A stretch of DNA of 64,000 nt from Echinococcus granulosus (lineage: Eukaryota > Platyhelminthes > Cestoda > Cyclophyllidea > Taeniidae): the NCBI RefSeq assembly GCF_000524195.1, contig NW_020170471.1, positions 225,800 to 289,799 on the forward strand, in the 5' to 3' direction. Position numbers and translations under genes: made by a program. Positions 25,044-36,495 of this stretch are shown here, in pieces (the stretch's first letter is position 1; each line of letters opens with the position of its first letter). The notes below the pieces were generated by a model. That model worked only from the letters and a program-made list of their open reading frames with translations, ran no database searches and was not told the origin of the DNA.

Positions 25044-26195
25044 ATGGAAATATCACGTGGATATAACCCTCTGTTCAAGACAACTGTCAAGGGGCTGGCC
25101 AAAGTTAAATTAGAGCCCCGCGAAAAATTGTCAATCGAGGAGATACATCGACTCATTGCCTTTAGTGCGTTGAAGTCGAATGATGGCTTTTTGGACTATA
25201 AAATGCTCCTCTATGATGACGCGATTCGATTTGAGAAGAATGAAGATGAATCCTCCTTTCCGGAGATCCCTTTTGCTAGCATTCTACATTTGATTGTACT
25301 TCCCAACTTTTCTGACGTCTGCTTCATTCAATTTCGACGAAGCACCTATGGAATGTATGTGATACTTCGGTTTAAAAAAGCAAACTATATCTCCAAGGTG
25401 GCTAAATATATTTGCACCTGGAGTGATGCAAATGTTAGCGACACGGAAGAAAGTGTGAACTCTTCATCGGAAACGCCTCCTCCAAAAAACAGCAAGGGTT
25501 TACAGTCGGATAAGAAGAAAGGTAACCAACCTCCTGTGATAGTACACCGTCTCAATCACATCGCGAATGGTCAAAAGAGTAAGAATCCCCGTCCTAGCCG
25601 TGAAAATGCCGCAAAAAATCAGAAAACGGAAGGCACTCAAACCAGTGTCAAGATGTCTACTTCAAATAAAGCTACAGGTGTAGGTCATAGCAATCTTATT
25701 TACACCAAAAAGAGCTCTCCTGTTGAGGTAAAAAGAGCCACTACCGCTATCAAGAAAAGGAATCACTCACAACCAACACCAAAAAAGGTGGAGAAGGCTC
25801 TGCCGCATCGAAAAAGAAATTCTTCAGCTTCTTGGCCACGAGACGATGAGACATCCGAAGCCTCAGAATTGAAATTACACTGGAAACCAGGCAGCTATAC
25901 CATCATTGAGCCTACACTTAGAGATTGGCCCCCACCGAAGAGTATAAAAAAAAGGAAGGCGTCTAAACCACGAGCTTTTAACCATCCAAAAGGCGTAGAA
26001 CGCAGGATTGCAAACATAACTCCTGCTTCCAGCACATCCTCATTCACCACATCGAGTACGGCTGATTTGGTCGACATGCATGGCAGAGAGGTAGTAACCA
26101 TTTATCCATCCTATATGGAACCGGACAGAATGTCCCCCACATCTCGATACAATGAACGTCTACTTCATGCGCTATATAAACCACGCGGCTTATGA
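25044..26195 (+). CDS. PH/PTB-like module plus basic disordered tail, gene A of three
   Basis: A single open frame of 383 residues starts with ATG and has no intron. Residues about 31-126 look like a compact alpha/beta module: alternating hydrophobic strands (DYKMLLYDDAIRFEK, FPEIPFASILHLIVLPNF, VCFIQFRRSTYGMYVILRF) end in a helix (ANYISKVAKYICTW), the order of a PH/PTB fold. Residues about 130-383 are Lys/Ser/Pro-rich, low complexity and probably disordered, with many basic clusters. No signal peptide or membrane segment is seen. The module can be aligned by eye with the two intronless genes at 30.0-31.5 and 35.3-36.5 kb; A and B share a PEI-x-F-x-x-I core. I do not recognise a named family. 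A binding or scaffold role is inference from fold alone. Confidence 0.75.
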   Translation: MEISRGYNPLFKTTVKGLAKVKLEPREKLSIEEIHRLIAFSALKSNDGFLDYKMLLYDDAIRFEKNEDESSFPEIPFASILHLIVLPNFSDVCFIQFRRSTYGMYVILRFKKANYISKVAKYICTWSDANVSDTEESVNSSSETPPPKNSKGLQSDKKKGNQPPVIVHRLNHIANGQKSKNPRPSRENAAKNQKTEGTQTSVKMSTSNKATGVGHSNLIYTKKSSPVEVKRATTAIKKRNHSQPTPKKVEKALPHRKRNSSASWPRDDETSEASELKLHWKPGSYTIIEPTLRDWPPPKSIKKRKASKPRAFNHPKGVERRIANITPASSTSSFTTSSTADLVDMHGREVVTIYPSYMEPDRMSPTSRYNERLLHALYKPRGL

Positions 26196-29100
26196 GTAAT
26201 GTCAACACAGTTATCTACTTCTCTCTAGAGGTTTGGATTTAAATTTACATACTTTTTTCTGCTAATTTTCTGCAATCGACTTTGACATTCTGTGTAAAAT
26301 ATTTGCAAATACATCACAATAATGTATGACTGGATTTAAATTTCTTCATCCCTAAAATATGTTTAAAATCTTCTACAAGCAAGGAATCATCATTTCTTCG
26401 CCTCAATGTCATAGGTAAGTGACAGCAGATTTTCTCTTACTGCATGTATGAAACCACTTTTGGCGTGCCACCACCCCGGCATGAAACAAGCATTTTAAAA
26501 GACAATTGAAAAAGAAGGACTAAAATTGCTTACTTCATGCCAAAGGCGTTATAAATTATGGGTTACTCTTAAGTGAGTATTTAAGCAATGTCTGGTGAAT
26601 TATCGACATTCGACTGTCTGATTAGAGTTGCGCATAATTTTGCCACGTGAAATAGCATATTAAATTTCAAGTCATGCACTCAAATTGGAGTAAGTAGTTA
26701 TTTACGAAGGTAGAACAAAATGCCAGTTAAAAAGGTGGAGGTGGGTGATATGACCACATCTAGCACATCAGACGGAGTCACCAAGGCTCTTATGCTAGGC
26801 CCAGCAAAAGTAAGCATTTGTAAAGTTCAAAATGTAGTAAAATAATATGGAGTGAATAATTTTTAAAATAAGGGGCTACGTTGTTGCCATCTGTGTGCGC
26901 AACTCTTGAAAATGTCGAAATCGATTCCGTTAATAAAGAGTGAATTGAATGAAAATTATTTTCCCGAGATCACAAGTAAGAGCCACAAAATAGGCAACAC
27001 TAAGATCAACACAAATGCTTCGATTCATTGAACTTTAATGTTGACAATGAGTAGTTACCTATCTTTTGCATCTGCCACCTTTCTTAATTCATCATTTTAT
27101 TTACACGAAGCATTCGGCCGGTCAATAGCTTCGGCGCACTTTTTAATAACTGGGCTTTTCAGTAGGAGGCGGAGGTTTCTTAACCTATACATTTAAAAGA
27201 AGTAAATGATCCCAAAAGGAGAAGTCGGTTGATTATGAATACAATAAGTAAAGTTTCGTCTGGAGAATTACTGGTTTGGTATTATTTATGTAGTCAGTAT
27301 GGTTAATAAACGCCTTCTATGTGTGGATTTTTCAAGATCGCGGATTAGCAGGTGGTGGTGAGTGAAATAACTCAGGACATCGAGTGCGAAATCACGTGTA
27401 AAGTTCTTGAAAATATCACCAGCCACTTAATGGGGCCGGCCAGCAGGTTGAATTTGACCATTCCGTTAAAGACAATGAGGTAGCATTTGGAGTAATTGAT
27501 TAAGTTTCCAGAAACTTGTTCCGAAATATTTAAAAACCAGGTGATTTTGTACAAGAATTTTGCACTTCTGTGCAATTGTGCCAAGGAAATTCAAATTTGT
27601 TGTTTTATAAGTTTGTAATCATTCCCAAAATGTGGCATGAACTCGTTCACAGAAAAAAGAACAGCCTTGTTATAGGCACTTCCACGGTTGCCAGACACTT
27701 TTAATGGTTTTTAGGGGTTTTCAAACCCCAAAAGGTTATGATCACTACCAGGAGGAAGATTCTTATGGGATCACGGGCTAAATCTGCGCCTTCTCTCCCA
27801 TCTTATCCTAGGGTGTGAATCTTCTGTAGTGGAATAGCATCTCGTGTTTGAAGTCTTGAAAGTTAAGGCCACACTTTTGACTGATTTTCCAGTCTTGCCT
27901 ATCCTGGGTTCCACCTTGGAGGAGTTTTTTCTTTCCCCTTGTACGATGACGCTTTGAATGAAGGCCGCATTACCAGATGTACTTTGGCCTCCAGCAAGAA
28001 ATTTTTATTGTACATGATTCCGTCTACGGTACTCCATGAGGTGGGTGATAGAGATAACTAGTGGTGTTTTCGTTTGCTCATTGTTGCAAGTTGAACAGGG
28101 AAATGGAAACAGATTGTGAACGAAAAAGAGTTGGGTGGTCCGGGCCGAGTACATTTCTTTCTTTAACTTTAATCAAGTCATCGTAGATTTCGCTGTCAAC
28201 AGGGCTCCACCTAGCTACGAAGCCGACATTTGCACGCTGAATGTGAGTGGCGGGTCTGGCATCGCCGTACGGTATTGTAGTAACATTATTTACCTCCAAT
28301 TACACCATGCTACTTATATTCTAGAGTAGATAAGAGGCACTCAAAAAGCAGCGTCTTTTTAAACTGTTATATGGAATTTACAAAGCGCATACATTGAATT
28401 GTACTTTTAAGTCTCATACGACGATAAGTTTTGTTTAAGCTGACCGCAAATAGATAGAAGGGGTTGCAAATTAATATCCTTAACAATTATGAGGAAATAC
28501 TTTGATCATTGCTCTGAATGAAATACTTCACTGTTATAACACCCTCTTTACCACTATGCTCACGTGAGGGTATCGACCTCCTCCCACCCCCTCCTTTCAT
28601 CTACTCTTATTCATACAAATCATAACAATTGCCTTAGACAAAGCAAAAAGTGTCTCAGTCTGTTCTGCTGGCATTAGTTGTGATTCCAGCTTCATTCAAG
28701 TGACTAAGCGCTTGTTACACCGTCTTCGTAGTTCCCACATAGCGTATCAATCGGTCTCATCGCAATTGATGTGTGATAATAAACTGTATTTCATTCCACG
28801 TCGCCTGTGAATTTGGAATCTGCGTGCACAAACTCAGAGGGTGTTAGTCACGATGCCAAAAATGAAAATTTTTTTAGCAGGCACTCATGAGCACAAGCAT
28901 TTAACTCGCGGAGGTAACAATGCGTAGTCAGGTGGACAAAATACTTTTTAGCTGGTAAAATGCCCAGAGGAGTGGGATTTTGACAACCAACTACCTGATT
29001 ACGACAGATGCATTTAGCTCTCACTTGCCGAGAATGAAGGTGGTGCAAGTGCAATAACACCGTGCAAAACAAGCGTAGGAACAGTATTGCAGGTATCCAC

Positions 29101-30038
29101 GAAATTGTATGGTTTAGGGGTCAAAGACAACCCTCTTTAGTGCCCAAAATAAGGGAGCAAAAGTTGAGAGGTCTTTTCGTCAGATTTGTTCATAAAAATT
29201 AAGCAAAAATCAATTTTGAAACGATTTTTTTGTCAATTTACGAAGATGGTAGAGAGCAATGTGTAGGCCCGCTTCACCCTCCCCGAATAAACAACGCTGA
29301 TTGGCTAAAATATATATTGATCTGTTTTTGAGAATTTTTATTGGCTACACTGCCTGACTCTACCAGCGCCATCAGCAAACCCAAATGGCCGCAAAAATAC
29401 AGGAGGTGATTTACATCGAAAACTAGAAACAGACCCTCCTCCAGACCTACAATTGAGGTGTCAGAGGAAAAAAAATGATGATCACCACAATTTAGAACCT
29501 CCCTCTCTTCTCTACTTCTGAATTGGTTTCAAGTGTCATGAGTCCCTCATACTCACTCAAAAGCTTCTTAAAAAGTTATGAAATATAAGTATTCTCAACT
29601 CAGGATATGAGTCAGTCTTTTGACACTTGGAGGATGTTGAAACTTTGTCGGTTAAAGTCCAAACAACTCCTTTGATTATTTGCTTCCATCTAGTTGGTAA
29701 TAAAATATATAATCAGAAAAAATAAATATTGGTAAATCATTAATTTGTCCTAAAGTACATTTATACGGCCGAATGAGTGGAATAAAGTACATTCCTGAAA
29801 TAAAACTACCCTTAAATCCCTTTCTTGAGCCTACAATTCTATCCCAAAATTACAAACTGGCTTTGCAGAGATAAGGCAAAAAAGGAATGCGAAAAGTGGA
29901 ACCTTGTAGAGGGGAAATGCAAGATATACATGTGTAGGAGGAAAGCTACAAAATCGTCGTTGTGAGGAGCGGAGGGAGGGGAGAGGGGAGCACAAAAGTA
30001 ACATCACGACACCTTCTGTAAATTGGTACGTCTACTGC
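26196..30038. other. Gene-poor spacer between PH-like genes A and B
   Basis: Apart from one possible short first exon at 26720-26809, no exon chain, repeat or RNA gene could be supported. Both flanking PH-like genes end here (A on plus, B on minus), so their 3' UTRs lie at the edges. A purine-rich tract occurs near 29960-29995. Confidence 0.45.
26720..26809 (+). CDS. Possible orphan first exon
   Basis: An ATG opens 30 codons (MPVKKVEVGDMTTSSTSDGV and ten more) that end exactly at a good donor, AAA followed by GTAAGC. Composition is coding-like. No continuing exon was recognised downstream, so it may be the start of a gene with small exons or a chance match. Confidence 0.2.
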
Positions 30039-31463
30039 CTACTTGAGATTGAACTGATGGAATTTCTTCTCCAACTCGGGTAGATAGTTGACATTATGTT
30101 GGTAAAAATTTGTCCCTTGCTCCATATCACGCTCCAGGTAGAGTGAGTCGACAGAGGAATTTGACTCCTCACCATTAGTGAAGTCCTCATTTCTAGGATG
30201 CCTGCCTTGAGTACGGGGTGCATTGAAAGTTTCACCCTCAAACGGTCGAAACGCCTTACCCTCCTCAAGATCCCAACTATCCAAACTCTCCCAGTCGTAA
30301 TCATCTATTTCTTTAACTTGGTAATCCACATTTCTGAGCCGAGGCTCATGCGGATAAGGGTGTCGGCCAATCTGCACTTTGTCGGCAAGGTCGTATGTAG
30401 ATTCTGACGAGTCAGACTTAGTCTCAGTATCATAGCCTCGTCTCGCGGTGGTAGCTGCTCTGTAACTCCGTCCAGTTCTACTGTCTAGAATGAATGTTCG
30501 TGGTTTAGGACGTTCAGAAGGCTTATATTTTCGTGGAGCAATCGCAGATCGTGGACCATGTTTGCGTTTATCGTTGCGATTGCCTGGTCGACTAACAGGC
30601 TTTGAGTGAGGTCGATTATCCTCCGTACCCAGTAAGGGTTGACGCTTCCGTCTAATCGAACCCGCCTTTCTTCGACTTGCGCCTCCCTGAGCTTTAATGT
30701 ATAGTGTCTTATTGCTCTCTCGTGGACTAGGTGATCTAGATCGTGAGGAACTTCGGTAGGGGTTAATCGACGACTGTTTACTCTGAAAAAAACGACCACG
30801 GCGAGCGTCTTGATTCCCCCTATACCCTTCCCAGCCAATGAAAGAGTTTTGGCGCTGTAAAGAGACGACGGAAGCCGTATTACTGCCTTTGCTAGAGACA
30901 GAGGGAGGTGCGCTGTAGTCACGATCTATCCGTTGATTGTCATAGGCGTAGACGTTCAAGGGTTGTCTCTCTTGCATTCTGTAATGATGGAAGTTATGCA
31001 TCGGGGCCCCATAGTCCTGCTGACCATGCATAAGGTTGGGATTAACATGATCAGCCAGCTCCTTGATCCTCTCCGCCATACCGTAGTCAGTAATCTTGAA
31101 GAAGTAGTAGCATCCAACTCCACGTCGTCCGCAGAGGATGAAGAGAATATTACGTTTGCTTGAGAGCAGTTCAATTTGTACTATATCATCGAAGAATATT
31201 TCAGGCAAATCTGGGCCCCTGCCTGTGACTTTAAGCAGAAGACGGTCACGAAAGACACAGATGTTAACGTCTCGTTGAGATCCCCTCTGAACGGTTATTG
31301 TTCGAGCTAGGCGAGCAGCATCAATGCGTGGCGGCGGTCCATGGGAAGCAACAAACTTTCTCTCCAAAAGAACCGCTGAACAGGTGCCCTCGGGAGGATA
31401 TTTAGGACCAGTATACCCATCACGGGAGTGAAAACGTGGAATATGAGTGACTACAACTGACAT
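30039..31463 (-). CDS. PH/PTB-like module plus Arg/Ser-rich tail, gene B of three
   Basis: An intronless frame of 474 residues. The ATG at 31463 is chosen because the frame upstream opens only with a TTG. Residues about 46-140 form the module: VNICVFRDRLLLKV, LPEIFFDDIVQIELL, NILFILCGRRGVGCYYFFKI, then the helix YGMAERIKELADHV, the strand order and closing helix of a PH/PTB fold. The rest is an Arg/Ser/Tyr-rich tail with many SRS-type clusters, basic in the middle and acidic near the end. It ends in a short coiled-coil-like LPELEKKFHQFNLK. There is no membrane segment. The tail suggests phosphorylation or nucleic-acid contact, but that is inference. It is a divergent relative of genes A and C. 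Confidence 0.75.
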   Translation of the reverse strand: MSVVVTHIPRFHSRDGYTGPKYPPEGTCSAVLLERKFVASHGPPPRIDAARLARTITVQRGSQRDVNICVFRDRLLLKVTGRGPDLPEIFFDDIVQIELLSSKRNILFILCGRRGVGCYYFFKITDYGMAERIKELADHVNPNLMHGQQDYGAPMHNFHHYRMQERQPLNVYAYDNQRIDRDYSAPPSVSSKGSNTASVVSLQRQNSFIGWEGYRGNQDARRGRFFQSKQSSINPYRSSSRSRSPSPRESNKTLYIKAQGGASRRKAGSIRRKRQPLLGTEDNRPHSKPVSRPGNRNDKRKHGPRSAIAPRKYKPSERPKPRTFILDSRTGRSYRAATTARRGYDTETKSDSSESTYDLADKVQIGRHPYPHEPRLRNVDYQVKEIDDYDWESLDSWDLEEGKAFRPFEGETFNAPRTQGRHPRNEDFTNGEESNSSVDSLYLERDMEQGTNFYQHNVNYLPELEKKFHQFNLK

Positions 31464-33633
31464 CACTCCTGGCAATAGTTAGACAAAAGTGAGAGCTTCG
31501 TGGTAAATTGACGAAGCAAGAATAATGAGCAGGCGAGTCGAAGGACTACCAATTAAGTGGATGCCTCTTCGATGGCGTAATTGAATTAAAAATATATTTT
31601 TCTGTGATTGGCAGAAGCTTTGTGCAAGTGTGTAAAAGAGGGCTTCACGCACCTCTACCATTCCACCTCCTGACGGTGGTAGCGAATCAAGCTATTGTGC
31701 TTGTAGGCAGCGAATACCATCACGCGCTTGCCAAGTATAAAAGCAACCAACTCAATGCTTTGCACTTTTTAGTGCCACTTCTTCACCAAAAATCCTGGCA
31801 CCACCGATCGAATACATGCTCTGGAATGTGTCGCCCATAAGCATATGTATCTCAATGAACGTTATAATTTTTTAAAGAGACCTCCGATTTTGCGAGGACT
31901 TATAAGTAGTTAATCGTGCACGGTTAGGAGTACTACTTAATTTTTTTTCATTAGAATAAGGAGTGAGGTAATTCGACCAAAATTTAATAACAAAACTGCC
32001 ATTTACTTGAGCTATATTCTATTGTTTGGCATCAAGTTTTCCCCTGGGAGACGGCAAAATTTTTACTGCCTGCTGATAGAAAGGCCGAAAGACCGCATGT
32101 ATGAATAGAGAGGTCATGTGAAGCAGGAAGAGTGCTGTTAGACAAATTGCAAAGCACAAAAAGATGGGTCCTTTAAAACGTCTAAATTAGCCACATTTTC
32201 TATAAAAACCCTACCTTGAGGCATTTTTATTTATTGACTTAGTTAAATATAAAATCAACCAATCAGGTAGCGTCCTTGTCCCCTATTTTGGCAGAATAAT
32301 GTTTAAGGTCAAATAGAGGTTTCCTTTATAATTTTTTTTACTCCGATGGTCCTAACTACGCTATTATGACATTCGTTCGGAGGAGGGAGGAGGGCAAGCT
32401 CGTCTCTCTCCCTTCATTTGTTTGCACGCTGAGGTTAGTTCCGCAGGACCGATAACCATCCAAGCGATCTCTTTTGGATGCCGAGGCTCATATGTGTGCA
32501 TAACAGATAAACTGAACCGAGGAAAAAGAACACAAACTCAGGTAAATAGGATCTATAAACTAGTTTTTTCACCACAAAAAGTAAATGGTAGGATGAATGG
32601 CAAAGCTGTTAAATTAGGTAGCAACTCACCAGTACAAGAGACAATGTCGATTCAGTCTTTTCCATGCCTTGCCTTGGCACAATTACGAGTTAATTTGCTT
32701 ATCATTTCAAGGCAATCTAATTGCTATAAATGCCATTACTCTGATGCCCGTCTGTCGGGGTATGCAGCGCTAGGAATGTGGGGAGAGAGTGAATGGGATC
32801 AACAATGCCCGTACTGGTACGATTCGAGTTGCAGAGTTACGGTTTCTGAAAAAGGACAAGAATTCCTGAAAGGTAAAATTTAGAAATAATGCTACACATT
32901 ATTGTGGTTTTATTCCTCTACATTAAGTAGATATGCTGTTTTGATTCCACACTGTGACATCTTAAAACCATTTTGCAACCGTCGCAACTATCGACACATG
33001 TTTTGACATTTTGAGACGGCAAAGCACTTTTTTCCATGAGTAATTAAACTTAAAGCTCAGGAAATTGTAGAAGGTGATGAGCAGATGACCATCAATTATT
33101 TGACAACCCTGATCAAGGTAAACCTGCATTTTATCGATAATTGGAAGGCCCAGGGCATATTTAACCTGCCACCACGATGACGAAATTGACAGGGAGTCAA
33201 GGTGAATGTCACAAAGTGGAGGTGATTTCACCACTTGTCAGACTGTCACCGTGGCAGAGTGATCAGATGACAGGAATTGTGTTATGCTGAATTGTAATTA
33301 GACAGTGACATGAGTCCCATCCCCAGGTCTTGTCAATGTGCCTTGCTGACTGTAGACTTCCCTCGGGGATTCAATTGGCATTATTTACGTGAGTAAAAAT
33401 ATTCATAATTCAACAACCCTTTGTTCGACATTTTGTGAAAAGAAAATTAGTATTTTATTATGTATTTCTGGCAGACTTTAGCAAAATGTGGAGCATTTAA
33501 ACTTTTTAAATACCACGCCAAGCAGTGTAGAGTGGAAGCATTGATAAACGGTTTCGTTTTAATCAGCTTGGATTTTAGAGGGTGAAGAATTAGACGAATC
33601 AAATACACGGAGACGCTCATTCAAAAGGGAATC

Positions 33634-33663
33634 ATGTTCTTGTGCAGGTATGCACAAGAACAT
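33634..33663. repeat. Perfect inverted repeat, 13-bp arms, 4-nt loop
   Basis: ATGTTCTTGTGCA and its exact reverse complement are separated by GGTA. It is the longest perfect short-loop hairpin I noticed and lies in a gene-free stretch. Confidence 0.9.
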
Positions 33664-33684
33664 CAATTAGTGATAATTAGTGCA

Positions 33685-33707
33685 TGTCAGTAACTTCGTT
33701 ACTGACA
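33685..33707. repeat. Perfect inverted repeat, 10-bp arms, 3-nt loop
   Basis: TGTCAGTAAC and its exact reverse complement are separated by TTC, only 21 bp after the preceding hairpin. Confidence 0.9.
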
Positions 33708-35274
33708 CGTCATACGATTTCATGTTTGGGTCATACAAATGTGCTAAGGGAATTTTGACTGTTATTTACCCAACAGCATCAGTGGCAACAATTCAAAATT
33801 AGAGGAATTGGGAAATATCAAGCAGGTAGGCTTTCCAGTAATCGAGTGACAACAGAGGAAGTGCCACACTTTGCTTACACGTCAACTTTCAATGTGTAAT
33901 ATCTAATGGATTTAAAGGCAGGATGTTAATTGAAATTCCGACTAGTTTGTGAAAAGAATTATAACTTTAGCCTCGTAAGATACAATATAAATCAAATTGC
34001 TATGGATGCAAAATATCTTGCGTTACAATTATCATCCAATTGTCAATCCCTGCTGCTGACAAGGTAAATCGAAGGAAAAAAAGTGTCATAGAATGTAACA
34101 CCACCAGCCTGCGGCTTTTGCACACTGGTTTAACAGTCAGTTAGGACTTGGAGCACAAATCTTAAAGCAATCCCCAAGGTGAGGTATGTGAAGAAGACGA
34201 TTTTGCAGTCGTAAATGATTTATCAGCTTTTAGATCTAAAATCAACTTGTGCTAAGGCTTGCTACTGTGTTAAGCATTTAAAAGTGCGCCCTTGGTACTA
34301 GAGCAATGCAATGATGGATACTTCAAACAGGAGAATGCAAAAACGTCAAAAATAGGACAATCTGATTGCCAAACAGTTTAGGCGATACCACATACTACTT
34401 TTAACAAATCAGTAAAAATATGCGTTTCAATTCCGTTTCTGGGTCGTAAACAAATTGCCACCGCCTATTGAAGAAAAAACACGAGCAATCATTTGCCAAG
34501 GATGTCAAGAACCTGCAAAAATCACCACAGCTGGTTTATTTAGATGGATTTTGAGAGGATTCCTTGCTAAAAGGGTCCATTTTTCAAATTACACATTTTC
34601 GAGTTAAGTTACACAGTGCCGATGAAGTAGGCACTGCACACCCTCAATGGCGCCACTTATTAGACAGCTAGATGCAAATCAAAGCCACCTTTACCCGCTT
34701 AACTTAGATATTTTGCCTTTTCGATTGATCAAACCAGCGAATTTGCAACTCTTCCACAATTTCCAACCAACTGCCGAAACATATCAAGGGGCGAATTTGT
34801 TAGCCTTCAAGTGACCCGCCAAGGTCAAATTCCATTGTTCTTAAAAGCAGAATAATACATTGTTTAGACAACCATTCATCCGACCCTAGATGGTTCTGCC
34901 CCAAGTGGAGTTGGAATATTTTATTAGGGTTGAAAAAAGAACAACATTAAATCAGCGTGATAGGTCTAAATACCTAACGATCAACAGTTGACATTTCTCT
35001 CCAGTAATATGTTTAAATAATTCAGTCACTTTAGTCAAAACGTCCATCTCTTCCATGAGTTACTCTCATTGAAAATGGGAACTAAACTGTAAAAAAAATT
35101 AAATGAAAACCTTCTCTAAATCTCATTGGATGGCAAATAATTGCAAAATATTGAAAAATTTCGTCAAATCTTTTTTAAAAAAGGCAATATAAACTATAGA
35201 ATAAGTTAAACATCCTTTCAGGAATAGAAAGTGGAATCTTGCATCAAGGCAGAAGGAAAATCGTGTCACTGGTC

Positions 35275-36495
35275 TCAGTACAGTCGAATAGCTCCAGGCT
35301 TGCCCAATTCTTGGAGAAGCTTATCAATTTTTTTTGATCGAGCAAATTCAACGCTGGGAATGACATTGTTGTAAGAACTGACACTGTCATCCGAGGAAGT
35401 TGAGTTAGATCGGTAGTCGTCACTTTCATCCCCTTCATCACTGCTAGAATCCCATAGGTAGAATACATTTGGTTGAGATTTACTGCGTTTAGAATTGTGC
35501 CGCTTTGAGGTGGGTTCCAAAACAGACGTCTTGAGTCGTGGTGACGATTTACGATAGGACACTGGCGTCCTATAAGGTACTTTGTCAACCTTCACGAAGT
35601 GCCCATCAGTAGGGGTAGTTGTTATGGAGGTGGATAAACTCTCAGTACTCTCATTGGTCCACGCATCACTTGGCGAATCTCTGATGTGAGATCTATGATA
35701 CATCTTTCGTGGTCCAATATAGTAGACACTACCGTTACTACTACTCCGACTGAAGTTGTAGGATCTGGCTTGTGACCGTGGTGAATGTGACTGCAAATGA
35801 TGAGGAGGATCGTATTCTATCCTGCTGGCCATCATTCTGTTGGGAAGTTTCTGGTGACAATGAGAACACACGCTAGATCCATCTTTTACAGACGGCGATC
35901 TGCGATATTGTCTCCCTTCGTCATTAATCGTCCGAGATGATGAAGGTCGGCGAGATCGTTGCGATGCTTTCACGTCGCTCATAGTGACTGTTGAATTGCC
36001 AGACCTCTCACGTGGCGGTTCCAAAGTGCTTTCAGGTTTACTTTCTTCCGACGCCTTGTTCTGCTGCGCTTCTTTAGACTTGGACTTCTTTTTCTTCTCC
36101 TTCTTATTCTTGTTCTTTTTCTCCTTTGACTTCGACTTTTTGGTGTTTGAAATGCTGGTATTCGCCAGGGTCTGAAACTTTTTTCTCGAATTAGTGTCGT
36201 TGAATTTCAAGGCTAAGCAAGTGGGGTCCTTTTTATGTGAAAGAGAGAAGGCAATCACATCCGATTCCTCAATGACGTACATATCATTCACCTTCTGAAA
36301 TTCAAGAGGCTCCAGCTTTTTTGCTCCCTTACTAGTTGATTTGAAGGAAACCTTGGAATTTGTCACTTTAACTTTGTAGGAAGGAGGATCGTTAGCCTCT
36401 CGAAGTCCATTTCCAGCCACCTCCTGAAGCGATTTGTCTTTCAGTGGGGCGTCACGACACACACAAGTAGCGGTAGTAACTAACAGCGGTGCCAT
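35275..36495 (-). CDS. PH/PTB-like module plus Lys- and Ser-rich tail, gene C of three
   Basis: An intronless frame of 406 residues from the ATG at 36495. The frame stays open a further 64 codons upstream, but only with a GTG, and the chosen N-terminus (MAPLLVTT) resembles that of gene B (MSVVVTH). Residues about 22-113 give strands SYKVKVTNSKVSFKS, LEPLEFQKVNDMYVIEESDV, IAFSLSH and CLALKFND, then the helix SRKKFQTLANT, consistent with a PH-like fold. A nearly pure Lys/Ser/Glu tract (about 118-148) follows, with strong nuclear-localisation character. A Ser-rich tail has an isolated CSHCHQK motif and ends in an acidic DEGDESDD cluster. No intron, signal peptide or membrane segment is seen. Function unknown. 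Confidence 0.72.
   Translation of the reverse strand: MAPLLVTTATCVCRDAPLKDKSLQEVAGNGLREANDPPSYKVKVTNSKVSFKSTSKGAKKLEPLEFQKVNDMYVIEESDVIAFSLSHKKDPTCLALKFNDTNSRKKFQTLANTSISNTKKSKSKEKKNKNKKEKKKKSKSKEAQQNKASEESKPESTLEPPRERSGNSTVTMSDVKASQRSRRPSSSRTINDEGRQYRRSPSVKDGSSVCSHCHQKLPNRMMASRIEYDPPHHLQSHSPRSQARSYNFSRSSSNGSVYYIGPRKMYHRSHIRDSPSDAWTNESTESLSTSITTTPTDGHFVKVDKVPYRTPVSYRKSSPRLKTSVLEPTSKRHNSKRSKSQPNVFYLWDSSSDEGDESDDYRSNSTSSDDSVSSYNNVIPSVEFARSKKIDKLLQELGKPGAIRLY

Larger units (their letters stand above)
31464..35274. other. Gene-poor spacer between PH-like genes B and C
   Basis: This stretch is AT-rich and without a supportable exon. A 153-codon plus frame at 32422-32883 lacks an ATG start and any recognisable domain. 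Two perfect short hairpins lie at 33634-33663 and 33685-33707. The left end should hold the promoter of gene B (-) and the right end the 3' UTR of gene C (-). Confidence 0.45.

Noticed and set aside
32422..32883. 153-codon plus frame
   Set aside because: It opens with TTG, has no recognisable domain and no clear splice context; probably chance in a gene-free stretch.
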